NCBI GenBank assembly: GCA_907165065.1
Contig: OU015535.1
Location: forward strand, 868,001 to 932,000
DNA length: 64,000 nucleotides
Direction of reading: 5' to 3'
Origin: Caprimulgus europaeus
Taxonomy: Eukaryota > Chordata > Aves > Caprimulgiformes > Caprimulgidae
Under the pieces are notes generated by a model. That model did no database searches and was not told the DNA's origin. It saw only the letters and a list, made by a program, of their open reading frames with translations. Positions 38,286 to 52,100 of the stretch are shown here, piece by piece. Position 1 is the stretch's first letter, and the number at the start of each line of letters is the position of its first letter. Made by a program: the position numbers and the translations under genes.

Positions 38286-39349
38286 GTATGACATTTGAAA
38301 ATTATGTACTGTGAAATAATGATTCCGTAAAGATAATTGCACTTGCATGTAATGCTTTGAGTTTTGATCTATTTTCAGGGCTTCTAATAATTTTTTTTCC
38401 CCCTGTTCTCCAACTACTTAACCTGGTCTGCTGCATTGTTCCTATAAGTGTGAGATGACTGTAATTAGGGGTGTTTACTTAAAAAGTTAATCATTTTTCC
38501 TGAATATACATAGATATTTTTATATCCAAGCATGTGTGTGTGTGTGTTTTTATATAGAGTCCATTTCCATCTGAAAACTTCTGCGTATGTGCTTTGCTGC
38601 CTGTGCCAAGTCTTTTCTATTTTCAGTGTTCAAAAATACTTAGATTGTTTTCCCTCACAAGCTGATCCCTCCCATCCCTGGTAGCTAGCCCTGATAGAAA
38701 CATAGCAGCTATAAGGAATCCCTTTTGTCTAATCCTAAAGTGTCATTATAGATGAACTTGATAATGTTCTGAATTTTTGTTCATTTTACTTTGGCAGAAC
38801 ATTTCTGATGGCTTTCTGTTTTTTTTTTGATTTGGCTATTTTATGTGCTAGCCCTCAGATACCAGGTAAGCTGCAAGCATTTTCACACAGCCCAAGACTC
38901 TGGCTGCTCAGTGTGTCCAGTAACAAAATCTCCATGAATGGCCACATAAGGACACTTTGAAAAGCAGTGGGAGAGCTTCCTGCAGAAACAGGCAGTGACA
39001 ACCTGCTCCAGCGTGTCTGGAAGCTGCTGAAACCTGCTTCATGGGACCGGGAAGGAGCCAGAGCAGTGGTGTTCCTGCAGACTCTGTGTTTGACTTAATC
39101 TAGTCTCAAAAGACTCAAGTTCATTGTTCCTTCTAAGTGCAAACAGATGAGTCCCAGAAGGAGACAACTTTAGTCTTCTCCCTCTTTGGTGTTCAAAGCG
39201 CTTAGTGCTGGTTCTCACACGTCAGGCTCGTTCAGGGGGTGTTTGTACAGCATCCAGCGAAGTGGCACTGTCCATGTTCCTGTTCACTTCTCTTCATCTT
39301 AAAAATCCACTTCAGGACAATGAGGGCCATAGGTGGGGACCTGAAATCC

Positions 39350-39437
39350 TGTGCAGCACTGAACTTCGATATTCTTATTGTGTAAGATTACTCCAGCTGC
39401 TTTTTACTGGCTTTGATACATCGATGTATTTAGTGTG
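39350..39437. repeat. Flank shared with LTR copy 2
   Basis: About 80 bases directly left of the LTR, from gtgcagcactgaactt through gatacatcgatgtattt, recur at 59505-59584 next to the other copy, with one indel of about 10 bases. The homology thus continues past the apparent LTR end. Confidence 0.85.
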
Positions 39438-40420
39438 TGTGTTGGTTTGACCCACAGTGGGACCATGCTGTCCTGCACTCACACCCCCCACATGGTGAGG
39501 TGGGATGGGAGACACAACAAAGGGGACACGGGATTAGGATGAAGGACAGGGAGGGCTCACTCACCAGTGATGGTCACAGGCAAAACAGATTCCACTTGGG
39601 GAAGAAAAGTCAATTTAATTAATTGCAAATCATCTAAGTAGTGCAATGAGACACAACAACCACATCTCACAACACCTTCCCCCACCCCTCCCTTCTTCCC
39701 GGGCTCAAATCACTTTGCTCCCAATGTCTCTACCCTCCCCCCCAGCAGTCCAGGGGACAGGGAATGGGGGTTCAGTCAGGTCACCTCTGCTGCTCTTCCC
39801 AGCATGAAAGTCCAGGAACAAGATGTTCCAGAGCAGCTTCCCATGGAGTCAGGGACCTCTTCGGGCCCAGCTCCGGCACAGGGACATCCACAGGCTGCAG
39901 AGTCATCCCCCACTCTGGGGATCTACCCCCTCTCTGGCAGCAAGCAACACTCGGGGTCCCAATTCCAGTCACACCTGCCCTCAGGCTCAGCTCCTCTGCT
40001 CCAGTGTGGAGTTCCCCGTGCTCTACACGTGGGTCTGTGCTCTGCCATTGAACCTCCATGAGCTGCAGGGACCTCCTTTGCCTTCTCCTGCTCCATCAGG
40101 TGAACTGGGTGGGGGTCTTTGTCTTTCCCTCTGGCAATGAAGCTCTCTCTGTCTGTCTGTCCTTTGTTTAGGCCAGTGGTCTTCTGTTCAGGTCAATGAC
40201 CTCTCCTCCAGGTTCTCTCCACCTTCTTCTTTCCAGGACAGACCTTCCCCTCACCAATATGGATTCCCAGAGGTGTTTCTCTGGTGCTCACTGGCCCAGC
40301 CTGGGCTGGGGGGTCTCTGCCTTGGAGCCAGGGGAGCTTTTCACTCTCACAAGGTGGCCCTTCCCCCACTACCAAAAAAACTGGGCCCCCCCTGCCCTGC
40401 ACACACACAAACCCAACACA
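39438..40420 (-). mobile_element. LTR of an avian endogenous retrovirus (ERVL-like), copy 1
   Basis: About 983 bases bounded by TGTGTTGGTTTGACC on the left and AAACCCAACACA on the right, which are imperfect inverted termini. The minus orientation is inferred, because common avian LTRs start TGTRTTGGGTTTG. It is a close relative of 59585-60549, alignable end to end with small indels. No retroviral genes adjoin it and no exact target duplication is seen. The open frames inside it are by-products. Class assignment is from memory of bird LTRs and is uncertain. Confidence 0.75.
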
Positions 40421-41289
40421 GAGTTAAACCTGCCAATATCCTGGTGTAATCACTCCAGGTTGACACTACAGTATTCATTAGTGGGACAGTTTAAATGTTT
40501 TTGTAAGTGAAAGTAACAAAATGGAGCACTTGCGTGTCCGTATTGAAGATGAAGACTGATGTTTGGGAGCAGGGCAGTGAAGTCAGGTGTTTCCCAAGGA
40601 AATCTTAACACAGTTGAAGGCACAGATGCAGAAAACATGGAGAGTTGCTGCTGCTTTGGGAGAGGATGTCGGAAGGTTCTCTTAATGCTTTTTTTCTGAG
40701 AAAGTAGGAAATGCTAAAGCTTGATCTGTATAAATTAAAAAAACCCCTTATTTATACAATTCTCAGTCAGGGTTTTTTGACCAAGTCTTGTATTTTTTAC
40801 AATCAGTCCCCAATACTGTTTCAAATCCTTGCACCAGAAAGTCAGACTGATATTTTTAGACAAGATGAATATTTTCTAAATAACTCTTTGAAATCTAGAT
40901 CAGCTTCTAGCTTTCACATTTTTCACTGTGTTTCCATGTGTACTGTTTCACTTTTCAAAGTGTCCATGTTTGAGGATCAATATTGAGGTAATCCTCACCT
41001 GCAGATAGTCCAGACAAAAAAAGAAATGGGTGTGATGAAGGAGAGAAAGAGGAAAGCAACAGGGGTGATCAGAGCCTGGAGACTTATTGGAGAGAAGCAA
41101 ATAGACTGAAGGGTAATCCTGCTCTGGTGCCACCTTCACATACCTGAGATCCAGATTACTGCTGAATCACATTTTTCTTGACCAGATGAGATTTATACTG
41201 GAGCTGGATTGAGTTAACATGTGTACCTAAATCCTTCTGTTCGCTGTAACATCTCATACTTCTTTTTTCTGCTTTCTTCCATGCAAAAG

Positions 41290-41464
41290 GGTGAAATCAA
41301 AATTGCAGTTTCTATAGAAGATGAAGCCAACAAAGACCTGCCTCCTGCTGCTCTCCTGTACAGGCCAGTTCGTCAGTATGTTTACGGAGTCCTGTTCAGT
41401 TTGGCGGAAAGCAGAAAGAAAACTGAGAGACTTGCATTTAGAAAGAACAGACTTCCACCAGAAT
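41290..41464 (+). CDS. FAM120A: FAM120A exon 10 (residues 577-635)
   Basis: 175 bases reading GEIKIAVSIEDEAN ... RLPPE, a conserved block with basic SRKKTERLAFRKNR near its end. Acceptor aaaag (41285-41289) is somewhat unusual because the pyrimidine tract sits a few bases upstream, but homology fixes Gly577. Donor gtatgt at 41465. It ends in phase 1, and the Phe codon is completed by exon 11. Confidence 0.96.
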
Positions 41465-44400
41465 GTATGTACTGCAGAATCTGCTCTTCATTCCTCTTCC
41501 CTTGCTGTGTTTTCATATGCATTTGGACCGTGATTTCAGTGAGAATAGCTGCTCTCGTCGGTGTAGCTAACGCTGGGGGCATTTATGGCTTATTTGTCCC
41601 CATGGATAATAGGAAGAGATATTGTTAATTTGAAGTTTTATTTCCTGTAGTAGTTTAGGAACTATAAAAGTTACCATTTCTGAGCAAGCTCTGGGGTTTG
41701 TTTTTTCTCAGGCTTGCAGCAGGTGATGCCAGTTTGTGATGTCATTTCCCAAGTACATGGCAGAACGTGCTGATGGGAAACCTCTGTTCATGTGCATACA
41801 AATTCACATGTGTTTTTCTAAAATGAGAGGTGCATACCTTAACTTACCCTGTCTTCTAAGTGTGTAATTAAATGCACTTCAGGGAAATTTGCAAGCCTCT
41901 GGCATCTTTCAGGTGTTGGCGTACAAAAACTTGGTTTAAAATCCGTGGAAGTCAGGTGTAATGTGAGTAGAAGCAGACCTGGGTGAAGGCACACAAAACA
42001 GATCCTTTTGCTCATTCAGAGGGGTGAAAGTTAATCTTCATATTAATCTGGAAGTTGTCTTTTTAAATCTTCTGCTTCCAGGAATTACTGTCATTCCAGA
42101 AAATTCAACCTTCTCCTTCTGGAGTGTTTTTCTTGTAATGCAATGCATATAAGGAAATGATTGAACTTTACAGTAGCATCTTATAAAGGTTAAAGGAATG
42201 CTGAAGCATTCAGTGAATGGCAGCAGCAGCAGAAGTGTTTATATAGATAGGAGTCTGCTGTGCTGTCACTAGACTAAATTTAAGAATTAGATATTTAGAA
42301 TATATGGAAGCATCATTCACGGTCTTCATGTGTAAAAGGAGAAAAATAAGAAGCAGTTGTAAACTTTATATTCATTCACTTTTGTTTTTCCATAGTTAAT
42401 TGTGGAATGTTTTTGAACATTCATGGTGAAGACAATAATCTCCCAATGATGTTTAAAGAACTGTTTCTTTTAGCCAGTTAGTTTGTGGGGATTAATATTT
42501 ACCCTACTTGAATAATGTCTCAGCATACATACTGTCACAAACTTCTTAATTCTTTAAACTCACACAGTACAGTCATATTTTGGGTTATGAGGTTATTTCA
42601 GGATTAAAATAGTGATGTTATTTGCTGTATTCATTTATCCTCATTAGACTTCTTAAGTCCTTAAAAGTGTACTACAGTATTTGCAGTGGTGGAGTAGCTG
42701 AGTGCTGAAGCTCTGCTTCAGTTTTCAGAATGTTTTTATCTGTAAATCTAGAATGTTCTCTGTGGGCTACGGGGGAAACCCGTGTAATCTCTATTTGCTC
42801 TTCATTTATACTGCTTTTCCGAGGTTTGTTCTCAGTGGAGGCTAAAAATGCCAGTGCTGGCTTGGTTCCGTTAGGGAAGCTCCAGGAACTGTTGCTGCAG
42901 GACACATTCAGCTACTGACCTACTTCTGTCCTAGGACTGACCACACTCTAGAAAAAAAAGTGAATATCTGCCCAAAAGTTATCTGCTTCCCTGCAAAGCT
43001 GACAGTGGCAGTAAAGATGGACCTGAGCCAAGGTGCAGGCGTGTGGTTTGGAAGGGCAGTGTTGCAGGAACACATGTGTGGTCACAGAGCAGTAAGAATT
43101 GCACAGGCTGTGCAAGATGGAAAGAGAGAATAGCGCCTCAAGCAGCAAGAGCAGCTTCCTCCAATTGATTAGTCACACTCGTTAGCCCTTGCTAACTTCT
43201 CTGAGGGCCCAGGCTGTAATGAACTAGTGATGTTGATTCTTCAGTGTCTTAATGTTCTGCTGCTCTCACAGATGAGTAAGTTATGAAGCACAGTTGTTAA
43301 GCCAATTATGAGAAAATTTAGGAATTAAGAGTCACTAAGAGAATTCAGAAGTTAATTTCTAAAGAAATGTATATTGTCCTTAAGATTTATGTAGAGAGTT
43401 AATTAATATATTAGTATGGAAACTCCAGTGATCTTTGTGCAAACCACAATGAATGCTGGCAACATAACAATTGTGCATAACTTGCACAATATTGCATGCA
43501 AGGATTGTAGGAAGCTGTGAAAAATACATAATAAACTGACATGTCAGTATAATTACCAAATATATAGACAGCAAGAAAATGGATCTTTCATAAAATGGAT
43601 GGCTGCCTGTCTTTTAAATCATTCTTGTTTTTATGTAATGGAAAAGGCAGTGAAAAACAGCAGATCTGTTGGAAGGGGTGGTCAGTGAGGTTCTCCAGTG
43701 GTAATGGTCAGCTCAGTAATGCCTTTGCTGTACATGTCCTCATGGCTGCTCCCAGGGGGTATGAAAAGCTGAATCGCAGGGTTCTTGGTGGTGCTTTTGC
43801 TGCCGAGGGCACGGCGCTGGCTGCGCTGCCCCTCCCTCCCTCTGAGGAGACAGAGACAGTGTTTGACCTGCGCTTCTCTTCAAGCTCTGACACGGGTTCT
43901 TGCCCATGCTCTTTTGAACACATATGTGTAGATGAAGCTCTCTGCCCTTTCCACTCTCTGGAAGAAGGCACACTTGTACAAGCTGTCAGGACTCCTGGTT
44001 GTTTCCAAAGGTTTGTTATTTTAATCCCAGCCACCCTGTGATGTACCCAGCTCCAGCAGGGACGTGTTCAGCGGGTGCTGTTTCTGCCAGAAGGAACGCC
44101 GCATCTTGGGCAAAATCAGGCATGCTTAGCTCAAGCTGTGCTGTCAGGAAAGATTATCAGGATAAAAATGAGCCTTGATTCATCTGCATTAGCAAGCTCA
44201 TCTGCTGGTGGTATTGGGTACCTCACCTTCTGTTCATGAACAATACAGAGAGAGAATACCAAAGCCACCTGAGCTGCAACAGGGGCTCTAAGGGGCAGCT
44301 TGAGTGTGGAGGATGGTGTCGCTGATGACTTGAGAGCCTGGAGCAGCATTCCCATGTTTATCAAGCAGGTTACCCTAGTGCAGATTGGTGCTGACCCTTT

Positions 44401-47400
44401 TTAAAGGGTTTGACACCCATAAAGTGTCACGAGCGTGGTGTTCCAAGCAGGTGCCAGTATATTGGGTGGTTGCTTAGGTCACTTGGAGTGTTCAGATCTG
44501 CTGATGAGCGGCAGGAGGACGTTTAGTGTGAAAACCAGTATAATTAGCACTGTAGTGTTGCAGCTAAACACTCTGATCCTGGGTGTGGGTTGTAGCTAGT
44601 GTAGTCTTCAAGGTGGACATTGGTCATCTCCAACTGGAAGTCCTGGGACAAAACCACAAAAAGTCCCTCTGAGATCCTTGGCAGCTGAGGAAGAGAACGT
44701 TTTTGGCAGCAGTCCCAGTAGAGAGTTGTCAAAAGGATAAAAAATGTCCTGGAGAAATCAGTGGATATGGACAAGTGCTTGATTCATCTGTTACATTTAC
44801 TGCTAAATTTGGGTGAGCAGTTACTTGTCAGCTGATGCAGCTGTGGTTCCTCACCCTCATCAGTCACTGTTTGCCAGTCCTCTGCAGTGACCTTCGTAGG
44901 AACCCATTCTGCCAGAAGCATGATTGCCTTTCCCAGAATAACCAGTACTTCACCAAATTTTGAAGCCAGGGTGGGTCTGCAGCATGACCTCTCCAGGTAG
45001 CATGTGACTGAAGATGGTATGTTCTGAGAGCAAACTGAAGTACTCTTCTGTGGCCTTCACCTCACAGGGTGGTGGAAGCTGTCATCCTCAGGTGAAAAGC
45101 TTTGAACTAAATTCTAAGTTCTCCTCCCCCTCTACTCTGCCCTGGTGAGGCCACATCAGGAGTGCTGTGTCCAGTTCTGGGGTCCCCAGTTCAAGAGGGA
45201 CAGGGATCTTCTGGAGAGAGTCCAGGGGAGGCCACAGAGATGCTGAGGGGCCTGGAGCATCTCCCCTGTGAGGAGAGGCTGAGAGAGCTGGGACTGCTCA
45301 GCCTGGAGAAGAGCAGCCTGAGAGGGGATCTGATCAGTGTCTGTAAATACCTGAAGTGTGGGGGGCAATGGATGGGGCCGGGCTCTTGTCGGTGGTGCCC
45401 AGTGACAGGACAAGGGGCAATGGGCACAAACTGGAACACCAGAGGTTCCAGACAAACTGAAGGAAAAACCTCTTTGCTGTGAGGGTGCTGGAGCCCTGGG
45501 CCAGGCTGCCCAGAGAGGGTGTGGAGTCTCCATCTCTGGAGATGTTCAAACCCACCTGGACACTTTCCTGTGCCACCTGGTGTAGAGAACCTGCTTTGGC
45601 AGGGGGGTTGGACTGGATGATCTCCTGAGGTCCCTGCCAACCCCACCAGTCTGTGATTCTGTGTAAATTTGAATGTTGAAATTTCAAGGTAGGATTGCAG
45701 ATAGAAAACATAGACATGAAATAGTCCCCTTCTAAGCCTGAGGTCTTTAAATGTGGAATAGATGTGAAAGAAACAGCAGTGAAATGTCTGTGCTCTGTAC
45801 AGCTGCTGCCTGCTGCTGCCTGCTGCCACAGGGGTTGTAGGAGCTGAGGAGGTGGTCACCTGAGGGTGCTTAAATGGGATCTGAGTGTAGAGTTTTTATC
45901 TCCTTGCCTCTGGAGGGGCATCCAAACCAAGAAACTGAGTGTAGCTGGGGGTATCACCTCCATGGGCAAAGGAGGCTGAAGGGAAGAAAAAAAAGAATTC
46001 CAAAGCACAAACTCTTGTATGTCAGTTGTCAGTTTGGGATTTTATTGCCACTAACAGATTAAACTGTTCTGCATAGTAGCTTGAGTGTGTTTCCTGTCTG
46101 TTTGCCTAGAGAGCTAGGAAGTTCTGGTCCAAAAGTATCTCTTGCTTCTAAAACCTGACTCAAATGAAGTGTCTTTGGAAGCCTACATCACATATATCCT
46201 TTTATCTGCTCATGTTCACTGTCCCAGGCCTCAATAAGAAGTGAAACCCGTGTGATAAACTCTGCACGAATAACGGAGTGGCTCTGCTGGCTGTTACATA
46301 GCTTGGTGGCATAAAATCTGGTAGCAACCAAAATAGAACATGATTTTGTAGTGAGGCTACCAACTAAATATATCAGAATATTTATTTTCACTGCTGCATG
46401 TTACCTTTGTGAACCTTCTCCTGAGCTCTGGGCGATGTAGCTGTAATGCTGGAGTGGTTTTATTCCAGAAAAGGATGAGGGTGCTTTGGGATGTTGTGGA
46501 GGTTCTTTTTTTAATCCCAGTCATCACCTTTGCCATGGTTTGCCTGCCTCTAGCTATAGAATTACTTGTCAGGCTGATGTCTGATTGCTGAGGGGGACTG
46601 GAGGTGCAAGGGCTGTCCTGGCCCCAGCGGTGACAGAAGCAGAGGGAGCAGGTCCGGGCTCCAGCGGATCTCTGGCTGTAACCTGAAGCTTCACTAACGA
46701 GCTCCGTGAATCTTTCCACACTGCATAACTGGGCTCTGAATTCAGAAGAGTGCAAACAAATTTTGATCTGTGTCAAACTTGGGGTCATTCCAAGGCCAAA
46801 GGTATCACTGCTCAGTCTTGGCTTTTCTTTCTTCTTTTTTTTTTTGTTTTTTTTAAACTTGCATTCTGTTTTGGTGGCCTTCAGACATAAAAAGGGAGAT
46901 GATTTAGCAGCAATCGAGAGTCAAACAGTCTTTGTTTTGATGTGGATGAAAGGGAGCTGAGCAGACACAAAAATTGAAAGGCTTACATAATGTTTTGTAA
47001 CATTTTTACACCAAAAAAACCCAAACCCACCCATATTTGAGATCTCTTTCCATTGCAGTAGTTGAACAACTCCAAGCAAAAATAAGTTTTAAATCTGATT
47101 TGAAGAAAATCACCAGGATTATATTGTTCTTAAAAGACCCACATATAGAATGTATTTGTATATTTGTACTAATTTTATTTATCACTGTAGGTTTTTGATC
47201 AATAACACAGATATTTGAGGGGAAAATTGCATTTTCAAATTATGTTGTTTTAGTAAAATGTCGTTCCCTTATGTTGTGTATTAATTTGAAAATATTACTG
47301 TAACATTCCTAGTGTACACTTGATTTCCTGTACTTAATTTGTAAGTGATCACAGCTGAAAGATGGTCCATACAGAGTTTGAATTACCAATTTGCCAACAG

Positions 47401-47520
47401 AATCCAGAACACTGGTGTAAAAGTGATGCTTTTTGGTTCAAAATCTCTTGCATGCAAAGTTTTAAATACAGGCTGCTTCTTAACTCCGAATGCTTTCTTC
47501 CCTCTGCTGCCATCTTGCAG
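41465..47520 (+). other. FAM120A: Intron 10 (6.1 kb)
   Basis: GT-AG intron. It contains a sense CR1 copy (45131-45663) and a short ctgctgc-type run near 45800-45825. The rest has no recognised feature. Confidence 0.86.
45131..45663 (+). mobile_element. CR1 LINE fragment in sense orientation, longer copy
   Basis: The plus strand encodes the C-terminal part of CR1 reverse transcriptase (a long frame from 45162 to 45482) and then the 3' UTR, ending in the typical tail ctgtgattctgtg at 45663. It belongs to a different CR1 subfamily from the three other recent copies, with the standard wording of common bird CR1. The 5' end is truncated near 45131. Confidence 0.92.
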
Positions 47521-47770
47521 TTTCACCAGTGATAATTAAAGAATGGGCTGCTTACAAAGGAAAATCTCCTCAAACCCCTGAGCTGGTGGAAGCACTTGCC
47601 TTCAGGGAATGGACCTGTCCTAATCTGAAGAAGCTGTGGCTGGGAAAAGCAGTGGAAGACAAGAACCGAAGAATGAGGGCGTTTTTGGCCTGCATGAGAT
47701 CAGATACACCAGCAATGCTCAATCCAACTAACGTGCCCACTCATCTTATGGTGCTCTGTTGTGTGCTAAG
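47521..47770 (+). CDS. FAM120A: FAM120A exon 11 (residues 635-718)
   Basis: 250 bases reading (F)SPVIIKEWAAYKGKSP ... MVLCCVLR. Highly conserved, with the block CMRSDTPAMLNPTNVPTHLM. Acceptor cttgcag before 47521; donor gtcagt at 47771 is a less common GTC form. It ends in phase 2, and Arg718 is completed by exon 12. A continuous frame into the intron would stop at 47871-47873. Confidence 0.97.
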
Positions 47771-49055
47771 GTCAGTTGTACCTGCAGGGAAAGCAGGATG
47801 GGGAAAGCTTTCAGTGCCTAATCTCTCTGATGTACTTAACTTGGTAGTAAACTATGAGTACAGAAAGTGTTAATTCATATTTACAACGTCACTGGGAGAA
47901 GGGCGTTGTTTTGCTTTTAGAACGTTGCTGCTGTGAGTCTCAAAAGCATGCTGTGTATTCAGCATTTCTTTCTTCAGTCTCCAGGGGACTGAAGGGAGGA
48001 GGAATAAAAATCTTGTGTTGCAGAGGCCACTGTAGCATTGGAATTAGCTTACACTGACTGTACTCTGGGCTTCAGCTTACTAAAAAATAATATTTGGGGT
48101 CTCAGAGGCTGTGCTGGTGGAGTTGTAAAGCAGAAGAGAGCGTTCTTCAGAGGACAGCTGCCTAGCAGCTTCTAGGATGCAGAGCTAATGTGAATGGTAC
48201 TTGGGCTGTGATGTGTTAGGTTCCCTGTTTTCCAATTGCTCATCTGGTTGAGATGATGATAACCAGCAGGTGAAGTATTAATTCTGTACTTAGAGAAAGT
48301 CACAAGGTCCAGAATACTTCCCTGTTTAGTTTTCAGATGGAAAATTGACTGAGGAATTGAGAGATGCTTACCTTTTGGAAAGCAGGGATTATCTCAGTAT
48401 GACCAGCTTGTACCTCTGACAGAATGCAAGGTCAGCATGTTGCATATGAAAATGTTCAGCCATTTTTGAGAGTAATAAATGTAAAATTGTGTTCAGTTCT
48501 GTTGTACTTTGTCTTGCCTTTCAAGCACTAAAGCTCCTTTGTTTTTCTCCTCATAGAATGGTAAGTTTACAAAAAATAGTCCAAATGGTACCTTAAAGCC
48601 CAGCTCCTCATTCATGTGACAATGTTTCTTTCCTGCAACATGTCATATATAAATTGTTGTTCATTAGAACGTGATGAGGATAAAGTTCACTGACTAGATA
48701 TTTTCTGGGTAATGTGTTATCTGGGAACTATGTTCACAAAGTCCTTTTACCATCAGTCTTTTTTATAAAGAACATTAATCTTTATATTACTTTATTTTTA
48801 GATGTATGAGAGTATTTTAAATTCCCTTTTGGTGGCCTGTCCTCCCCTTCCTCACTGGAAGCTCTTGCAAAACTGGTTCTGAGCCAGTAGCTCTTCCATA
48901 TGAATTTAGACAAATCTAACCTTCAAATTTATTTAGTGTTTTCCACCTTTTGAACTATTTTTTGTTGCTGCCTTCTGATGACTTCTGATCAAATAAAATG
49001 CCCCTTGATTTACCTGTGAAAGGAAGCTGATGTGTAACGTGGGCTTCCTCTGTAG
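47771..49055 (+). other. FAM120A: Intron 11 (1.3 kb)
   Basis: GT-AG intron with no recognised repeat or gene. Confidence 0.87.
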
Positions 49056-49170
49056 GTACATGGTACAGTGGCCAGGGGTTCGTATCCTTCGTCGCCAAGA
49101 GCTCGATGCTTTTCTTGCCCAAGCGTTGTCTCCAAAGCTCTACGAACCTGACCAGCTTCAGGAACTCAAG
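49056..49170 (+). CDS. FAM120A: FAM120A exon 12 (residues 718-756)
   Basis: 115 bases reading (R)YMVQWPGVRILRRQEL ... LYEPDQLQELK, a conserved helical-looking segment. Acceptor tgtag at 49051-49055; donor gtaatt at 49171. It ends in phase 0. Confidence 0.97.
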
Positions 49171-52100
49171 GTAATTCTTAATTATAACTAACATAATTTG
49201 AGAGATTTATTCCCAGCTTGATCCATGCTGATGACTGTAGTGGGTGATGTGTGTGTGCCTGTCTCACTAAAAGCCTTGTATAATTACCTATACTTTCCAA
49301 AATATTAATTTTACTATTTTAAAGTATTGCAGAGTCCTGTCTCTGGTTGGATAGATAACTAAAATCTTAAACATATTCTATACTGAAGAACCTTTGCTCA
49401 CAGTTTCTTAATAATTGTCTCTTGGAAGTTTAAAACAAATGTGCTTCCATTAAAAAGATCTTTTAAAAAAAAATAAAATAAAAAAAAGACTTCCTCCTTG
49501 TGTGGCTGTTCTTCAATACTAAGCTGGATTTTTTCCATGACTCAGCATTCAAAAGATTTTTGCAGCTAAGTCTGTCAATGGAGAGACACTTGCATAATTT
49601 TCAGTGGAAAAATGCAGGAGAAACAAGGGAAAACAGTTTATTACTACTCAACAGAACTGTAGAACTAATTATTTTGAGGATTTTAAAATTTCAGATCTCC
49701 AAGTTTCTATTTTTTTTAATACACTAGCATTATATGAAGTAAATACTGATAGTTAATTGATAGAGTTGTGTAGTGTGGTATCTGTACTGTAACTACAGGA
49801 TGCTTATCAATCTGTGCAACATCATCTGACTCCAAGGGATTTCCTCACAGTGAAATTTCCTCTTCGAGCCTTTGAGCTACATGAGATTTGGTTTTTTGCT
49901 TTTACCATGTTCGCTCTTCAGAATTTGTTCAGAACCTGCTGTGAAGGTTTTATTCTCTGAATAAAATGGTAAAATTTAGTCCTTTTTTTTTTCAAGCAAA
50001 CATTTTTCTGAATGGAAATAATTTAAGATACTTTTTTGTACATAATGTGTCCAATAGTGTATTTGGTGGCTCATTAAGCCCAGTAGCGTATTTGATAACT
50101 GGAAGCTGTGGGAGGTGTTAGGTTGTATAAGGAATGTACAACTGGAAGGGAACCAACTTATCTCCTGTCTGCACTGGTCATCAACACAGCAAAGGAGGTG
50201 AGATGCTGATCACCTCTTCATCATGCAACCTCCTGCTGAAGAAGTAATTTCAAACAGTCTTTCAGGCACTGTAGGGCTCGGGAAAGTCTGGTGACAGTTC
50301 TGCTCCCAGCAGTGCCTGGACACGTTCTGTCCGTAGCTAAGTCAGCAAGGAGAAGGTGGTCCTTGTTTCCCAGGTTTGTTCCTCTGGGTGCACACTGCAG
50401 AGGGGCACAGACAGAAGGAGCACAACTCTTCTAAGAAGAAGCAGTAATTAAGTTCAGGCAGATTTCAGCTATTAGGCTCGTCTAAGGAATGTTTTACCAC
50501 TAATGCCAAGTCTGCAAGAGTGTTCTCAAAGCCAGCAAGTGACTGTGTTTCTTCTGTGGGTGACAAGCAGAACCTGGCTTGCATTCCTGCATGTAGCACC
50601 CTGGCAAGGGCTTCTCAGTCTCAAGCTATAAACCAAATCAGTCTGCTGATAGAAGCCAGAGAAGCACTAATAAACATAAGGGGAAGAAAACAACAGGATC
50701 CACTTCGGAATCTATTTGAACTTGCCACACAGCAAGTAGAGAATCCATGTGTTGGCAATCTTAATGGCAGAGTTAACAGAAAAACAAAATCCTCTTCCTA
50801 TTTACCAAAGAATGAATGCCAACAGCTCAAATGATAAATAAATAAATGCAGTCCATCAGGAGGACATTTATTTGGCCTTTCCTTCATTGCTGAAAGAGGT
50901 GTGAAGACGCAGAGATGAAGACGGCTGTAATGAACACCTGATGAGTTCACGCAGGACTGCTTGTTTGCTTCAGCACTTAGGACTGGATTGCTGCTGAGAT
51001 GGATTACGAGCATGTTAGACTCCTGACAACAGCATTTTTATGTGCTCATTGTGGCTAATTCCTTAAAAGCAGCCTAAATGTAGATGCTGTCCATCAGGAG
51101 AATCATCCAGGTGTTTGCTGGAATTCCTTTTCAAGGTGTTCACTAGACGTTCATACTGAAGCCCTGTGTGCTCCTTGGGCCTTTCAGAACCCTGGAGACT
51201 GTGGTCCAGAGATGACAGGTGTCTGTGTTGTATGAAGAGCGATAGTTTGTCTTCAGGGAGCCACGTGGCCACCCTCTGCTGAAGGAATGAAGCAGCAGTG
51301 AGTTATTCTGTACGTAGCTCATCTGAGGTGACAAACATTGGACTCGGCAGAGTACAGCAGAGAGTCTTGTCAAGTCTCATGAGAACCATGAGAGCGTGGT
51401 CCTAGACATCTACCCCAGGCTCTCCTGAAGCTGAGTAGTTGCACCAGTTGGTGTCAGTGGAAACTGGGATGACAGTTTTGCAGGCGAGGCTGCATGCTTC
51501 AAAGACCAGCAGTGTGTCAGCCACTTGGCCTTCAATGTCCATTTTCAAAGCACAACACAACAAACAAACAACATCTAGAGGTAGAGATGTTGGCAGAGGT
51601 GTCTGTGGGAGTTACCAGAGTCTTGCCTCTGTCTCAAGATTTGATGCAAAGAGGAGGAAACCCCACTGTGAGTACTGGTGGTCTTGGAGATCCAGAAAGG
51701 AATTCCCAGAGAAAATATTTTTTCCATTCCAACACAAAGGGCAAGGACAAGGCAAGTGACACAAACAGCATGCAATGTTTTTGTTTAATAGGAATTGTTC
51801 TCCAAGTTTATTTTTAAATCATACCTGAAGAGTAATATGGATTATTTCCATCATGCCTGTTGGTTAACTGGAAGATGCAATATTTCATGCAATGGTACCG
51901 CTGTCTTCATCTGAAGCAGCTGCTTCTCTTGCTGTTGAAGTCAGACAGAAATTGCAGCTGAGTGTGAACCCAGCTGCACATCTGCAAAATGATCTGGGTA
52001 CTCTTGAATCCTAAAGGTTGCTTATGCATACAGAAGGTAATGTAGCTTAATTTTAAAATTTAATACCAAGATCTTGAAAATGTTCCCAAGAAAGGGCTGA

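Larger units (their letters stand above)
38286..41289 (+). other. FAM120A: Intron 9 (3.0 kb)
   Basis: GT-AG intron with a short TG microsatellite near 38531-38549 and a roughly 1 kb LTR copy (39438-40420). The rest is unassigned. Confidence 0.87.

Noticed and set aside
39764-40140. Several frames of 85-105 codons on both strands
   Set aside because: They lie wholly inside the LTR copy at 39438-40420 and have counterparts in copy 2 with indels.
41285-41292. Alternative acceptor choice for exon 10
   Set aside because: Only the junction at 41290 gives Gly577 in phase with exon 9 and matches the conserved protein.
45191-45859. 222-codon minus-strand frame
   Set aside because: It is the antisense shadow of the CR1 fragment on the plus strand.
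50520-51759. Two frames of about 105 codons in intron 12, considered as a processed pseudogene
   Set aside because: No recognisable protein, no poly-A tail and no flanking duplication.
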